DNA from: Brachymonas sp049977365
Lineage (GTDB): Bacteria; Pseudomonadota; Gammaproteobacteria; Burkholderiales; Burkholderiaceae_C
Reading direction: 5' to 3'
Length of the DNA stretch: 64,000 nucleotides
NCBI RefSeq assembly: GCF_049977365.1
Contig: NZ_JBNGEN010000001.1
Coordinates: 248,001-312,000 of the forward strand
In this document: positions 34,699-40,392 of the stretch, piece after piece
Layout: each line of letters opens with the position of its first letter
How positions within the stretch are numbered: the first letter of the stretch is position 1
Position numbers and translations under genes: made by a program
The notes under the pieces: model-generated
Seen by the model: only the letters and a program-made list of their open reading frames with translations
The model's database searches: none
Told to the model about the DNA's origin: nothing

Positions 34699-35288
34699 CG
34701 CGATGACGCTCCACGAGAGCCCGTCCAACCAACCCGTGCCAGGGTCTCGATCAGCGTGGTTCGCTTGACGCCGAAGTTGCGGCACACCGCCGCCTTGGAC
34801 ATGCCGCCATCGAGCGCAGCGACGATGGCCTCCAGCTTCTCGCCGGTGATCGCCTGCGGCCGGCCGCCGATCCGGCCGCGTTTGCGGGCGGCAGCCAGAC
34901 CGGCGACGACACGTTCCTGGATCAAGGCGCGTTCGTACTGCGCGAGCGCGCCGAACACCTGGAACAGAAACTCGCCCGAGGGCGTCGTGGTATCCAGGTT
35001 CTCCGTCAGCGAGCGGAACGCCACCTGCTTTTTCTTGAGCGAGGTCACGATGGCGAGCAAGTGCGACAACGAACGGCCGAGCCGGTCGAGCTTCCACACG
35101 ACCAACACGTCGCCAGGGCGAACGAATTCGAGCGCCCGCGCCAGGCCCGCGCGGTCGTCCTTCGCGCCGGAAGCATGATCCTCGAACAGATGCCGCGCAT
35201 CGACGCCGACGGCGAGCAGCGCATCGCGCTGCAAGTTCGTGCTCTGGCGGTCGGAGTCCGACGACACGCGCATGTAACCTACCAACAT
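34695..35288 (-). CDS. tnpR: Tn3-family resolvase TnpR (serine recombinase)
   Basis: 197 aa. Catalytic Ser9 in GYMRVSSDSDRQS, DHASGAKDDRAGL, VVWKLDRLGRSL and the E helix; the C-terminal helix-turn-helix (GGMSKAAVCRNFGVKRTTLI) binds res. It resolves cointegrates made by TnpA. Its stop overlaps the tnpA start by four bases. The start at 35288 fits the family; the open frame continues 21 codons upstream into res. Confidence 0.95.
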   Translation of the reverse strand: MLVGYMRVSSDSDRQSTNLQRDALLAVGVDARHLFEDHASGAKDDRAGLARALEFVRPGDVLVVWKLDRLGRSLSHLLAIVTSLKKKQVAFRSLTENLDTTTPSGEFLFQVFGALAQYERALIQERVVAGLAAARKRGRIGGRPQAITGEKLEAIVAALDGGMSKAAVCRNFGVKRTTLIETLARVGWTGSRGASSR

Positions 35289-35526
35289 AAGCGGAAAACC
35301 ATTAAGACGAGGTTTCCGTATGGTAGCGTCTGGCGACAGAGTTTTCCGCACAATTTTGCGGCCACTCGGAGGTTGGTGCAGAGGACCGTTGAAGGCCTGT
35401 CGAAAAACAAATGTTTTCCGACAGGCCTTGGCCTAGCGCACGCCCGCCTTGCAGCGTTCTGTGAATAGCGCTTAGTAATGACGGCGTATATACTTTGTTA
35501 GTATCAAGTGGCAGGAGGCCCCGATC
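35289..35526. promoter_or_regulatory. Resolution site (res) and divergent promoters
   Basis: Between tnpR and the antitoxin gene lie dyads of the resolvase-site type: a long near-perfect inverted repeat AAGGCCTGTCG/CGACAGGCCTT around 35390-35430 separated by AAAAACAAATGTTTTC, plus GGAAAACC and GTTTTCCGC elements nearer tnpR. Close to the antitoxin gene, ATACTTTGTTAGTAT is a short palindrome that may be the toxin-antitoxin operator. Subsite limits are not resolved by eye. Confidence 0.65.
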
Positions 35527-35805
35527 ATGTCAAAACAAGCCGTTTTCACGATGAAGCTGGAGCCTGAGTTGCGCGCCGAGTTTATGGCCGAAGCCGAGGC
35601 GGCCCATCGCCCGGCGTCGCAAGTGCTGCGCGAGCTGATGCGCGAGTTCGTTCAGCGCCAGCGCGAGTCGCGCGAGTACGACGAGTTCCTGCGCCGCAAG
35701 GTCGAAGCCGGCCGGGCTTCGATGCGCGCTGGATTGGGGCGGTCGAACGATGAAGTTGAGGCCGAATTCGCCGCACGGCGTGCCAGTGTGGCGAGCCAGG
35801 CGTGA
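35527..35805 (+). CDS. Ribbon-helix-helix antitoxin (ParD/CopG-like)
   Basis: 92 aa. The N-terminal strand-helix-helix (AVFTMKLEPELRAEFMAEAE, ASQVLRELMREFVQRQ) is a ribbon-helix-helix DNA-binding fold, and the charged C-terminal part should wrap the toxin. It overlaps the toxin start by four bases, implying translational coupling. GGAGG-type ribosome site GGCAGGAGG is 8-10 bases upstream. Toxin-antitoxin pairs beside tnpR are known as an integral part of several Tn3-family transposons. Confidence 0.88.
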   Translation: MSKQAVFTMKLEPELRAEFMAEAEAAHRPASQVLRELMREFVQRQRESREYDEFLRRKVEAGRASMRAGLGRSNDEVEAEFAARRASVASQA

Positions 35806-36086
35806 GGGTTGTTTGGACGCCCGAAGCGCAGCAAGACCGTGCCGATGTGTGGGACTACATCGCAGCCGACAATCCGCGCGCGGCGGCCCGGATGGATGAG
35901 ATTTTCAGCGACGCGGCCGCCCGCTTGATCCAGCACCCCATGCTGGGCAAGCCGGGAAAGATTCCCGGGACCCGCGAGTTGATCCCGCACGAAAGCTATC
36001 GCCTGGTGTATCAGATCGACGGCGAAACGGTGTGGATACTGACGCTGGTTCATACTGCCCGCCTGTGGCCGCCTGTGCGCGATTAA
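35802..36086 (+). CDS. RelE/ParE-family toxin
   Basis: 94 aa starting at GTG 35802. RelE/ParE fold signs: VVWTPEAQQDRADVWDYIAA, a long helix with ARMDEIFSDAAARLIQHP, LGKPGKIPGTRELIPHESYR and the final strands LVYQIDGETVWILTLVHTAR. ParE toxins poison gyrase and RelE toxins cut mRNA; which applies cannot be decided from the sequence. The pair likely stabilises the transposon or its carrier replicon. Confidence 0.88.
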   Translation: MRVVWTPEAQQDRADVWDYIAADNPRAAARMDEIFSDAAARLIQHPMLGKPGKIPGTRELIPHESYRLVYQIDGETVWILTLVHTARLWPPVRD

Positions 36087-36463
36087 GATATGATCATGGC
36101 AACAATGAAACGGCGCGTTGACAGACTGCTTTCGAGCCAGACCGCGGTCGGCGGCAGGCGGCCAGTTGCGGACGGTCAAGCATCTTCCCGGTAGCGGACG
36201 TTCAATAGTGTCTCTGACCTGCTTCGCTCCCTCTATGAAGGGAGGTCGCTGGCCCATCCGCGCACTCACAGCCTGCCAGTAGGCGCAAATTGGCAGCGCT
36301 CCGTCCGGCAGCGCACAGACTGCGGCCGTACGTCCGCGTAGGTTCGCTTCAGCAGTTTCGATTCGAAAGTTCAATGTGATTGCTGCGGGCGGTCGTCGCA
36401 GTTGCGCGGAGGCGATGATGCACAAGCACGGGATCGGCAGATAGGTTCTTCGAAGCTGCAAGA
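36087..36463. other. Gene-free stretch ahead of the cassettes
   Basis: 377 bp between the toxin stop and the first cassette boundary. No ORF has coding character and no integron integrase fragment can be read in any frame. It would be the place for an attI-like site or a cassette promoter, but nothing resembling class 1 attI is visible. Short inverted arms occur (CTCCCTCTATGAAGGGAG near 36229-36246). Confidence 0.4.
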
Positions 36464-36471
36464 GTTAAAAC
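36464..36471 (+). other. Core-site-like left boundary of cassette 1
   Basis: GTTAAAAC at 36464-36471 resembles the integron core site GTTRRRY followed by AAC, close to the GTTAAAC junctions of many cassettes, and is 22 bp before the first cassette ORF. One base departs from consensus, so the site is tentative. Confidence 0.4.
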
Positions 36472-36492
36472 ATTCACACATGAAAGATTGAA

Positions 36493-37053
36493 ATGGATAC
36501 ACGATTATTTGCTTTCGTCGGCGCAGACATTGGCCCTTGGCGGATTGTCAGGGCCGAAACGAGAGTTGGCGAGCCCCTGCCTGAAGCCAAAAGGCTCAAC
36601 GTCGTATCCGCTTCAGAGTTGCAGTCTGAAACCAATGCACCCTGGATACTTCGTGGAATAACCAGCAATGAACGATATGTCATGCGCGCAGAGAAGAATG
36701 AAATTGTAGCGAAGCAGCAAGGTCTGGCGCGCCCAGAAGCAACGTGCGGTGCGCTAATACCGATCCGGAAGAACGCAGCTTGGTGGGAGCTCACGCAAGA
36801 CGAACGCCGGAGCGTTTTCGAACAGTCGAAGCACGTCCAAATCGGGCTTCAGTATTTGCCTGCAGTAGCGCGCAAGCTCCACCACTGCCGCGACCTCTCA
36901 GAGAATGAACCGTTCGATTTTCTGAATTGGTTCGAATACGCGCCAATTCATGAGGTTGAGTTCAACAGGCTGCTTTCCGAACTGCGTGCGTCAGAGGAAT
37001 GGAAATACGTCGACCGAGAAGTCGATATTCGTCTTACGCAAGCACAGGTCTAA
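36493..37053 (+). CDS. Chlorite-dismutase-family (heme-binding-like) cassette protein
   Basis: 186 aa. The C-terminal half matches the small chlorite dismutase-like family: RRSVFEQSKHVQIGLQYLPA, VARKLHHCRDL with the candidate proximal heme histidine, FDFLNWFEYAPIHEVEFNRL and SEEWKYVDREVDIRL. The N-terminal half is less conserved. Members with the right residues bind heme; chlorite breakdown by small cassette-borne members is not assured. The gene starts 22 bp after a core-like site and its TAA stop lies inside attC1, the standard layout of a promoterless cassette. Base composition is lower in GC than the core genes. Confidence 0.75.
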   Translation: MDTRLFAFVGADIGPWRIVRAETRVGEPLPEAKRLNVVSASELQSETNAPWILRGITSNERYVMRAEKNEIVAKQQGLARPEATCGALIPIRKNAAWWELTQDERRSVFEQSKHVQIGLQYLPAVARKLHHCRDLSENEPFDFLNWFEYAPIHEVEFNRLLSELRASEEWKYVDREVDIRLTQAQV

Positions 37054-37130
37054 CCCGCCGATGAACACGGACCCCCAACAGCGGCGCGTTGCGCCGCCGT
37101 TTCGGGCCGGTTATCGGCAACGTAGAACTC
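37048..37130 (+). other. attC-like recombination site 1
   Basis: Starts with the core GTCTAAC (37048-37054), matching RYYYAAC. The inner arms GCCGATGAAC and GTTATCGGC pair except for one unpaired G, the type of extrahelical base used for strand choice in attC. The centre is a GCGGCGC/GCGCCGC hairpin. The right core reads GTAGAAC where GTTRRRY is expected, a one-base loss, so this site may be impaired. Confidence 0.65.
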
Positions 37131-37186
37131 TCGGATACAGTTGTTCTGTAATAACTTCTCAAGCCAAATTGATTTTTGGAGTGGAT

Positions 37187-37543
37187 ATGGAAATGGAATC
37201 AAGAATATTTTCGGTAACAGAATATATTCGTCCGTCTGACGGCGAACCAATTCGTTCAGTGGTTCTGGAAACCAAGGACTCAGCAGTTGTTGTTTGGCAT
37301 GCCCATCCTGGGCAAGAAATAACCGCTCATGTTCACCCGGACGGCCAAGATACTTGGACGGTTATCTCTGGAGAGGCTGAGTATTACCAAGGAGGCGGCA
37401 AAGTCGCTCATCTAAAGGCTGGAGATATTGCCATAGCAAAACCTGGCCAAGTGCATGGCGCTCTAAATACTAGTCCAGTGCCGTTTGTATTTGTCTCAGT
37501 GGTTGCATCTGGCAACGCGGGTTTTGCGTTGGCTGAAAAATAG
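37187..37543 (+). CDS. Small cupin-domain cassette protein
   Basis: 118 aa single-domain cupin: metal-binding cupin motif 1 in HAHPGQEITAHVHPDGQDTW with motif G..(H/Q)xH..E, and motif 2 in AIAKPGQVHGALNTSP. Small cupins bind metal and can be isomerases, dioxygenases or sensors; the substrate here is unknown. TGGAG five bases ahead of the ATG at 37187 sets the start. The gene lies between attC1 and attC2, so it is the second cassette. Confidence 0.78.
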   Translation: MEMESRIFSVTEYIRPSDGEPIRSVVLETKDSAVVVWHAHPGQEITAHVHPDGQDTWTVISGEAEYYQGGGKVAHLKAGDIAIAKPGQVHGALNTSPVPFVFVSVVASGNAGFALAEK

Positions 37544-37570
37544 TCTTTCTCAAATGTGTGCCCCAGAGAG

Positions 37571-37640
37571 TTCTAACCCATCCATCAACACGGACGCTGC
37601 GCGATGAAGCCGCGCCGCGCCGGCTAACTCCACGTTGAGC
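37571..37640 (+). other. attC-like recombination site 2
   Basis: 70 bp from TTCTAAC (37571-37577) to GTTGAGC (37634-37640, a full GTTRRRY match). The interior CATCAACACGGACGC and GCGCCGGCTAACTCC follows the layout of known attC sites and resembles attC1 (shared AACACGGAC). It begins 27 bp after the cupin stop codon. Confidence 0.68.
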
Positions 37641-37942
37641 GTCAGCTTTCCATATGTCTGGGGGTCTGCAACGGGTCGGGTGCCGTCGCGTGCGCAGTGT
37701 CAAAGCTGACATGACTAATACATGAGATGGGCTGATGCTCGCCGTCCGGTCAGGCAGCTGCCCCCCTGCAGGACTCACAGCAGTTGTATGCCACCCGTCA
37801 TCCGAGACGTCAGTCGGCCTCATCCAGACCGGAACAATCTGGACGTGACGTCCGGCTGGCATTGCCGTGATCGAAATGGCGGCTAGTGACACGACTGTTG
37901 GGTCTACCCCATCGACCGGGCGCGGGACAAGCCACGTTGATC
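37641..37942. other. Right arm of the transposon without genes
   Basis: About 300 bp between the last attC and the right inverted repeat. No coding frame stands out. Short dyads such as CCAGACCGGAACAATCTGG near 37825 are present; their role is unknown. No sign of a 3' conserved segment of class 1 integrons. Confidence 0.4.
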
Positions 37943-37980
37943 GGCTGACGGAATTTTCGGCGGTTCCGGCTTAGAACCCC
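37943..37980 (-). repeat. Right terminal inverted repeat of the transposon
   Basis: Read on the minus strand it begins GGGGTTCTAAGCCGGAACC and pairs with the left end at 35 of 38 positions. It is followed directly by CTTAT (37981-37985), the second copy of the target duplication. Confidence 0.93.
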
Positions 37981-37985
37981 CTTAT
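37981..37985. repeat. Target-site duplication CTTAT, right copy
   Basis: Exact partner of 31632-31636. Removing the transposon and one copy rejoins ACATCC-CTTAT-GCGCTT, the presumed ancestral sequence. The following 214 bp (to 38199) hold no recognisable gene. Confidence 0.92.
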
Positions 37986-38157
37986 GCGCTTCATTGGCAT
38001 GTGTCGACGTCTACTGTCAAGAATTGGCTTGCCGGTCGGGCGCAGCCTCCGGCTGCTGTTGTGGGATGAGTTTCCCGAGGGACGGCACAGTATACGGATG
38101 TGATGTCTGGAAATGTGGCAGCGAATCTGGCGGCGCAGGTCGATTCCCTGCGGCATG

Positions 38158-38181
38158 AAAAAGCCCGCGCTGGGCGGGCTT
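38158..38181 (-). terminator. Terminator of the minus-strand gene at 38,200
   Basis: Stem AAGCCCGC (38161-38168) / GCGGGCTT (38174-38181) with a 5-nt loop and an A run on the left (38158-38162), which gives a U run on the minus-strand RNA. It sits 19 bp after the stop of the small membrane protein gene. Confidence 0.8.
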
Positions 38182-38199
38182 GGTGGGTGCTGGTGGCGA

Positions 38200-38505
38200 T
38201 TAGCTGGATGCGGCTTGGTCTGCCGGGATGCCCTTCTGTTCGTTGGTGCGGGTGGCGTTGCACTGCTCTGTGGTCATTCCTGGCAGGCATTTGTCGGTCT
38301 GCGGTGCTGATGTGGCGCCGTCTTTCTGCGCGGCGGCTGCTGCTTCCGCTTCTGCTCTCGCTTTGTGCGATTTGTCCATGTAGTTTTTGTATGACGGGAT
38401 GGCTACTGCCATAAGGACGATGCCCGGCAGGATGCAAAAGATGAGGACACATCGTCCCAGAAACAGCGAGAAGCTGCCCCACAGCCACGCAAAAAATTTG
38501 CCCAT
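38200..38505 (-). CDS. Small membrane protein, hypothetical
   Basis: 101 aa: an N-terminal hydrophobic segment (LFLGRCVLIFCILPGIVLMA), then IPSYKNYMDKSHKARAEAEA and an Ala/Gln/Thr-rich hydrophilic tail with two cysteines (KCLPGMTTEQC). The AIPSYKNYM stretch recalls the start of type IV pilin-like helices, but no prepilin cleavage site precedes it, so that is not claimed. It starts 6 bp after the ridA-like stop and is likely cotranscribed with it. Confidence 0.65.
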   Translation of the reverse strand: MGKFFAWLWGSFSLFLGRCVLIFCILPGIVLMAVAIPSYKNYMDKSHKARAEAEAAAAAQKDGATSAPQTDKCLPGMTTEQCNATRTNEQKGIPADQAASS

Positions 38506-38511
38506 TTTGTA

Positions 38512-38868
38512 TTATTCCTCTGCTGCTGCAGTGACGACGATCTCGATGCGCCAGGTGGGGTCTGCGAGGTGGGCCTGCACGGTGGCGCGCGGGGGGCTGT
38601 TTGCAGAGTCGACCCAGGAGTCCCATACCTCATTCATGCCGCCGATGTCCTCGATGTCGCGCAGAAAGATCTGGCACATGAGGATGCGTGACCGATGGCT
38701 GCCAGCTTCTTCGAGCAGTCTATCTACCGTAGCCAGAACCTGGCGTGTCTGTCCGCGAATGTCCTGTGTGCTGTCCTCGGGAACCTGACCAGCCAGATAG
38801 GCAACTCCAGCGTGCACCGCGACATCGCTGTACCTGGGCTCCACATGCAATCGACGAATGGACTTCAT
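38512..38868 (-). CDS. RidA (YjgF/YER057c/UK114) family protein
   Basis: 118 aa. Family pattern: YSDVAVHAGVAYLAGQVPED, QTRQVLATVDRLLEEAGSHR, ILMCQIFLRDIEDIGGMNEVWDSW and PPRATVQAHLADPTWRIEIVV, including the conserved Arg of the active site that binds the carboxylate of enamine/imine substrates. RidA members deaminate reactive 2-aminoacrylate; subgroup members can differ. It lies between tRNA-Val and the small membrane gene. Confidence 0.9.
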   Translation of the reverse strand: MKSIRRLHVEPRYSDVAVHAGVAYLAGQVPEDSTQDIRGQTRQVLATVDRLLEEAGSHRSRILMCQIFLRDIEDIGGMNEVWDSWVDSANSPPRATVQAHLADPTWRIEIVVTAAAEE

Positions 38869-39009
38869 GGAAAAGATGAAAATGAAGGAAGGAAAGAAGG
38901 GGTTGAGGACGCACTGCGATTTGCTGCGTCAAGTCTCATTCTAGGCAAACTGCCCTGCTCCACCTTGACCGCCTCGTGTTTGGCTGGTGCAGCCCCTGAA
39001 GCAAGCATG

Positions 39010-39044
39010 AAAAAGGCGCCTGATCGTGGATCAGGCGCCTTTTA
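39010..39044 (-). terminator. Bidirectional terminator after tRNA-Val
   Basis: Perfect 11-bp stem GGCGCCTGATC (39015-39025) / GATCAGGCGCC (39029-39039) with a 3-nt loop, A run at 39010-39014 and T run at 39040-39043. It ends the tRNA-Val transcript on the minus strand and could also work on the plus strand. Confidence 0.85.
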
Positions 39045-39045
39045 T

Positions 39046-39120
39046 TGGTGGGTGATACATGGATCGAACATGTGACCCCTGCCGTGTGAAGGCAGTGCTC
39101 TACCGCTGAGCTAATCACCC
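39046..39120 (-). tRNA. tRNA-Val(CAC)
   Basis: 75 nt including encoded CCA. Acceptor stem GGGTGAT pairs with ATCACCC; D arm TAGCTCAGCGGTAGAGC; anticodon arm CTGCC-TTCACAC-GGCAG with anticodon CAC; T arm ACATG-TTCGATC-CATGT. A terminator follows directly. No intron. Confidence 0.96.
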
Positions 39121-39191
39121 TTGACTTGTTTTGCAACTCACTGTTGTTTGCTGCGAAAGATTGAATTATGGCATGAAATCTCTGGTTTTGT

Positions 39192-39908
39192 CTATGTGGA
39201 CGAATTTTTTTTCCAGATGGTTTCTCCGCCGCTGGCCTTGTCGATGACGGCGAGCATGGCTTCATGCGCCTGACGTTCCAGATCGCTCGGATGGAGGATG
39301 GGGAGCACGATCTGGCTCAGGTCGAGCTTGGCACTGGCAGCGGCAGACTGCTGCTCTGGTGTGTCGGTTCCGGTGTCCATGACCAGCGACTCCTGGCCAC
39401 GGGTGAGGCTGATGTAGACGTCGGCCAGCAGTTCGGCATCCAGCAAGGCGCCGTGCAAGGTGCGGCTGGAGTTGTCGATGCCGAATCGGTCACAGAGGGC
39501 ATCCAGCGAGTTGCGCTTGCCGGGGAATTGCTCCTTGGCCAGTGCCAGGGAGTCGACAACGCCTGCGACATAGGATCTGAATTCCCGTTTGCCCACGAGC
39601 TGGAGCTCATTGTCGAGAAAGCGCGTGTCGAACGCTGCGTTGTGGATGATGATTTCCGCATCCTGCACAAAAGTCAGGAAATCATCTGCAATCTGTGCAA
39701 AGGTGGGTTTGTCGCGCAGGAATTCGGTAGTTAGTCCGTGTACCCGCAGTGCGCCCTCCTCGCTTTCGCGTTCGGGGTTGATGTACAGGTGGAGCGTATT
39801 GCCGCTGAACTGGCGGTTGACCAGCTCGACACAGCCGATTTCGAGGATGCGGTTGCCATCGCTGACTTCAAGGCCGGTGGTTTCGGTATCCAGAATGATC
39901 TGACGCAT
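39192..39908 (-). CDS. dnaQ: DNA polymerase III epsilon subunit (3'-5' proofreading exonuclease)
   Basis: 238 aa. DEDDh exonuclease: Asp/Glu in ILDTETTGLEV, Asp in IIHNAAFDTRFLDNEL, and the His/Asp pair in HGALLDAELLADVY. The C-terminal QAHEAMLAVIDKASGG segment, just before the end, is the part that contacts the alpha subunit. Start at 39908 (MRQIILDTETTG) is the family start; the open frame extends 12 codons upstream. It follows the isc operon on the same strand, 143 bp after fdx, and may have its own promoter. Confidence 0.95.
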   Translation of the reverse strand: MRQIILDTETTGLEVSDGNRILEIGCVELVNRQFSGNTLHLYINPERESEEGALRVHGLTTEFLRDKPTFAQIADDFLTFVQDAEIIIHNAAFDTRFLDNELQLVGKREFRSYVAGVVDSLALAKEQFPGKRNSLDALCDRFGIDNSSRTLHGALLDAELLADVYISLTRGQESLVMDTGTDTPEQQSAAASAKLDLSQIVLPILHPSDLERQAHEAMLAVIDKASGGETIWKKNSST

Positions 39909-40051
39909 GGAAAGAGGTTTCCTTATGACTTCCGTGGATGGCACGCCTGCGGGAGAAATCGCCCATCAGGCATGCGCCCTCGCCCTGCCCTGCGGAGGCG
40001 GCAGGCTTTTCATCATGGCACGCAGGACACGTGCGATGCCGTCAGGGGTAC

Positions 40052-40390
40052 TCAGTGTTTTTCCTTGGCGTGGTTGATGGAGTAGCGGGGAATCTCGACG
40101 ACGAGGTCCTGCTGCGCCACCATGGCCTGGCAGGACAGGCGCGAATCGGGTTCGAGGCCCCAGGCGCGATCAAGCATGTCTTCCTCGCATTCATCCATCG
40201 GATTGAGGCTGCGGAAACCTTCGCGCACGATGACGTGGCAGGTGGTGCATGCGCAGCTCATGTCGCAGGCATGTTCAATGGGGATATGGTGGTCGAGCAG
40301 TCCCTGGCAGATGGTGGTGCCGGTGGGCACTTCAATGTCGGCGCCCTGGGGGCAGTACTCGGGATGAGGCAGGATCTTGATGTGTGGCAT
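40052..40390 (-). CDS. fdx: ISC-type [2Fe-2S] ferredoxin
   Basis: 112 aa. Adrenodoxin-type ferredoxin that gives electrons during cluster assembly on IscU. Cluster ligands are C42, C48 and C51 in HACDMSCACTTCHV and the fourth in RLSCQAMVA. It is the last gene of the isc operon, starting 2 bp after the hscA stop. No iscX follows. Confidence 0.96.
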   Translation of the reverse strand: MPHIKILPHPEYCPQGADIEVPTGTTICQGLLDHHIPIEHACDMSCACTTCHVIVREGFRSLNPMDECEEDMLDRAWGLEPDSRLSCQAMVAQQDLVVEIPRYSINHAKEKH

Positions 40391-40392
40391 GG

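Larger units (their letters stand above)
31637..37980. mobile_element. Complete Tn3-family transposon with two gene cassettes (6,344 bp)
   Basis: Bounded by 38-bp inverted repeats matching at 35 positions and flanked by CTTAT duplications. Layout from left: tnpA and tnpR on the minus strand, a res-like region, an RHH/ParE toxin-antitoxin pair on the plus strand, a 377-bp region without genes, two integron-type cassettes and a 300-bp right arm. It is inserted in the intergenic DNA between the small membrane protein gene and the next core gene. I do not recognise it as a named transposon. Confidence 0.93.

Noticed and set aside
35652..36461. Minus-strand open frame of 269 codons over the toxin and the gene-free block, considered as an integron integrase remnant
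   Set aside because: No tyrosine recombinase motif can be read in it, it is antisense to the toxin-antitoxin pair, and the composition is not coding-like.
37641..37942. Class 1 integron 3' conserved segment (qacE/sul1 remnant)
   Set aside because: No frame resembles QacE or Sul1; the sequence only holds short dyads.
38131..38157. tRNA T-arm-like string (GCAGGTCGATTCCCTGC) to the right of the transposon
   Set aside because: No acceptor, D or anticodon arm can be found around it; probably chance or a very decayed remnant.
38200..38505. Type IV pilin-like protein (AIPSYKNYM segment)
   Set aside because: The prepilin peptidase site (G-FTLIE) is missing and the hydrophobic segment precedes the motif in the wrong order.
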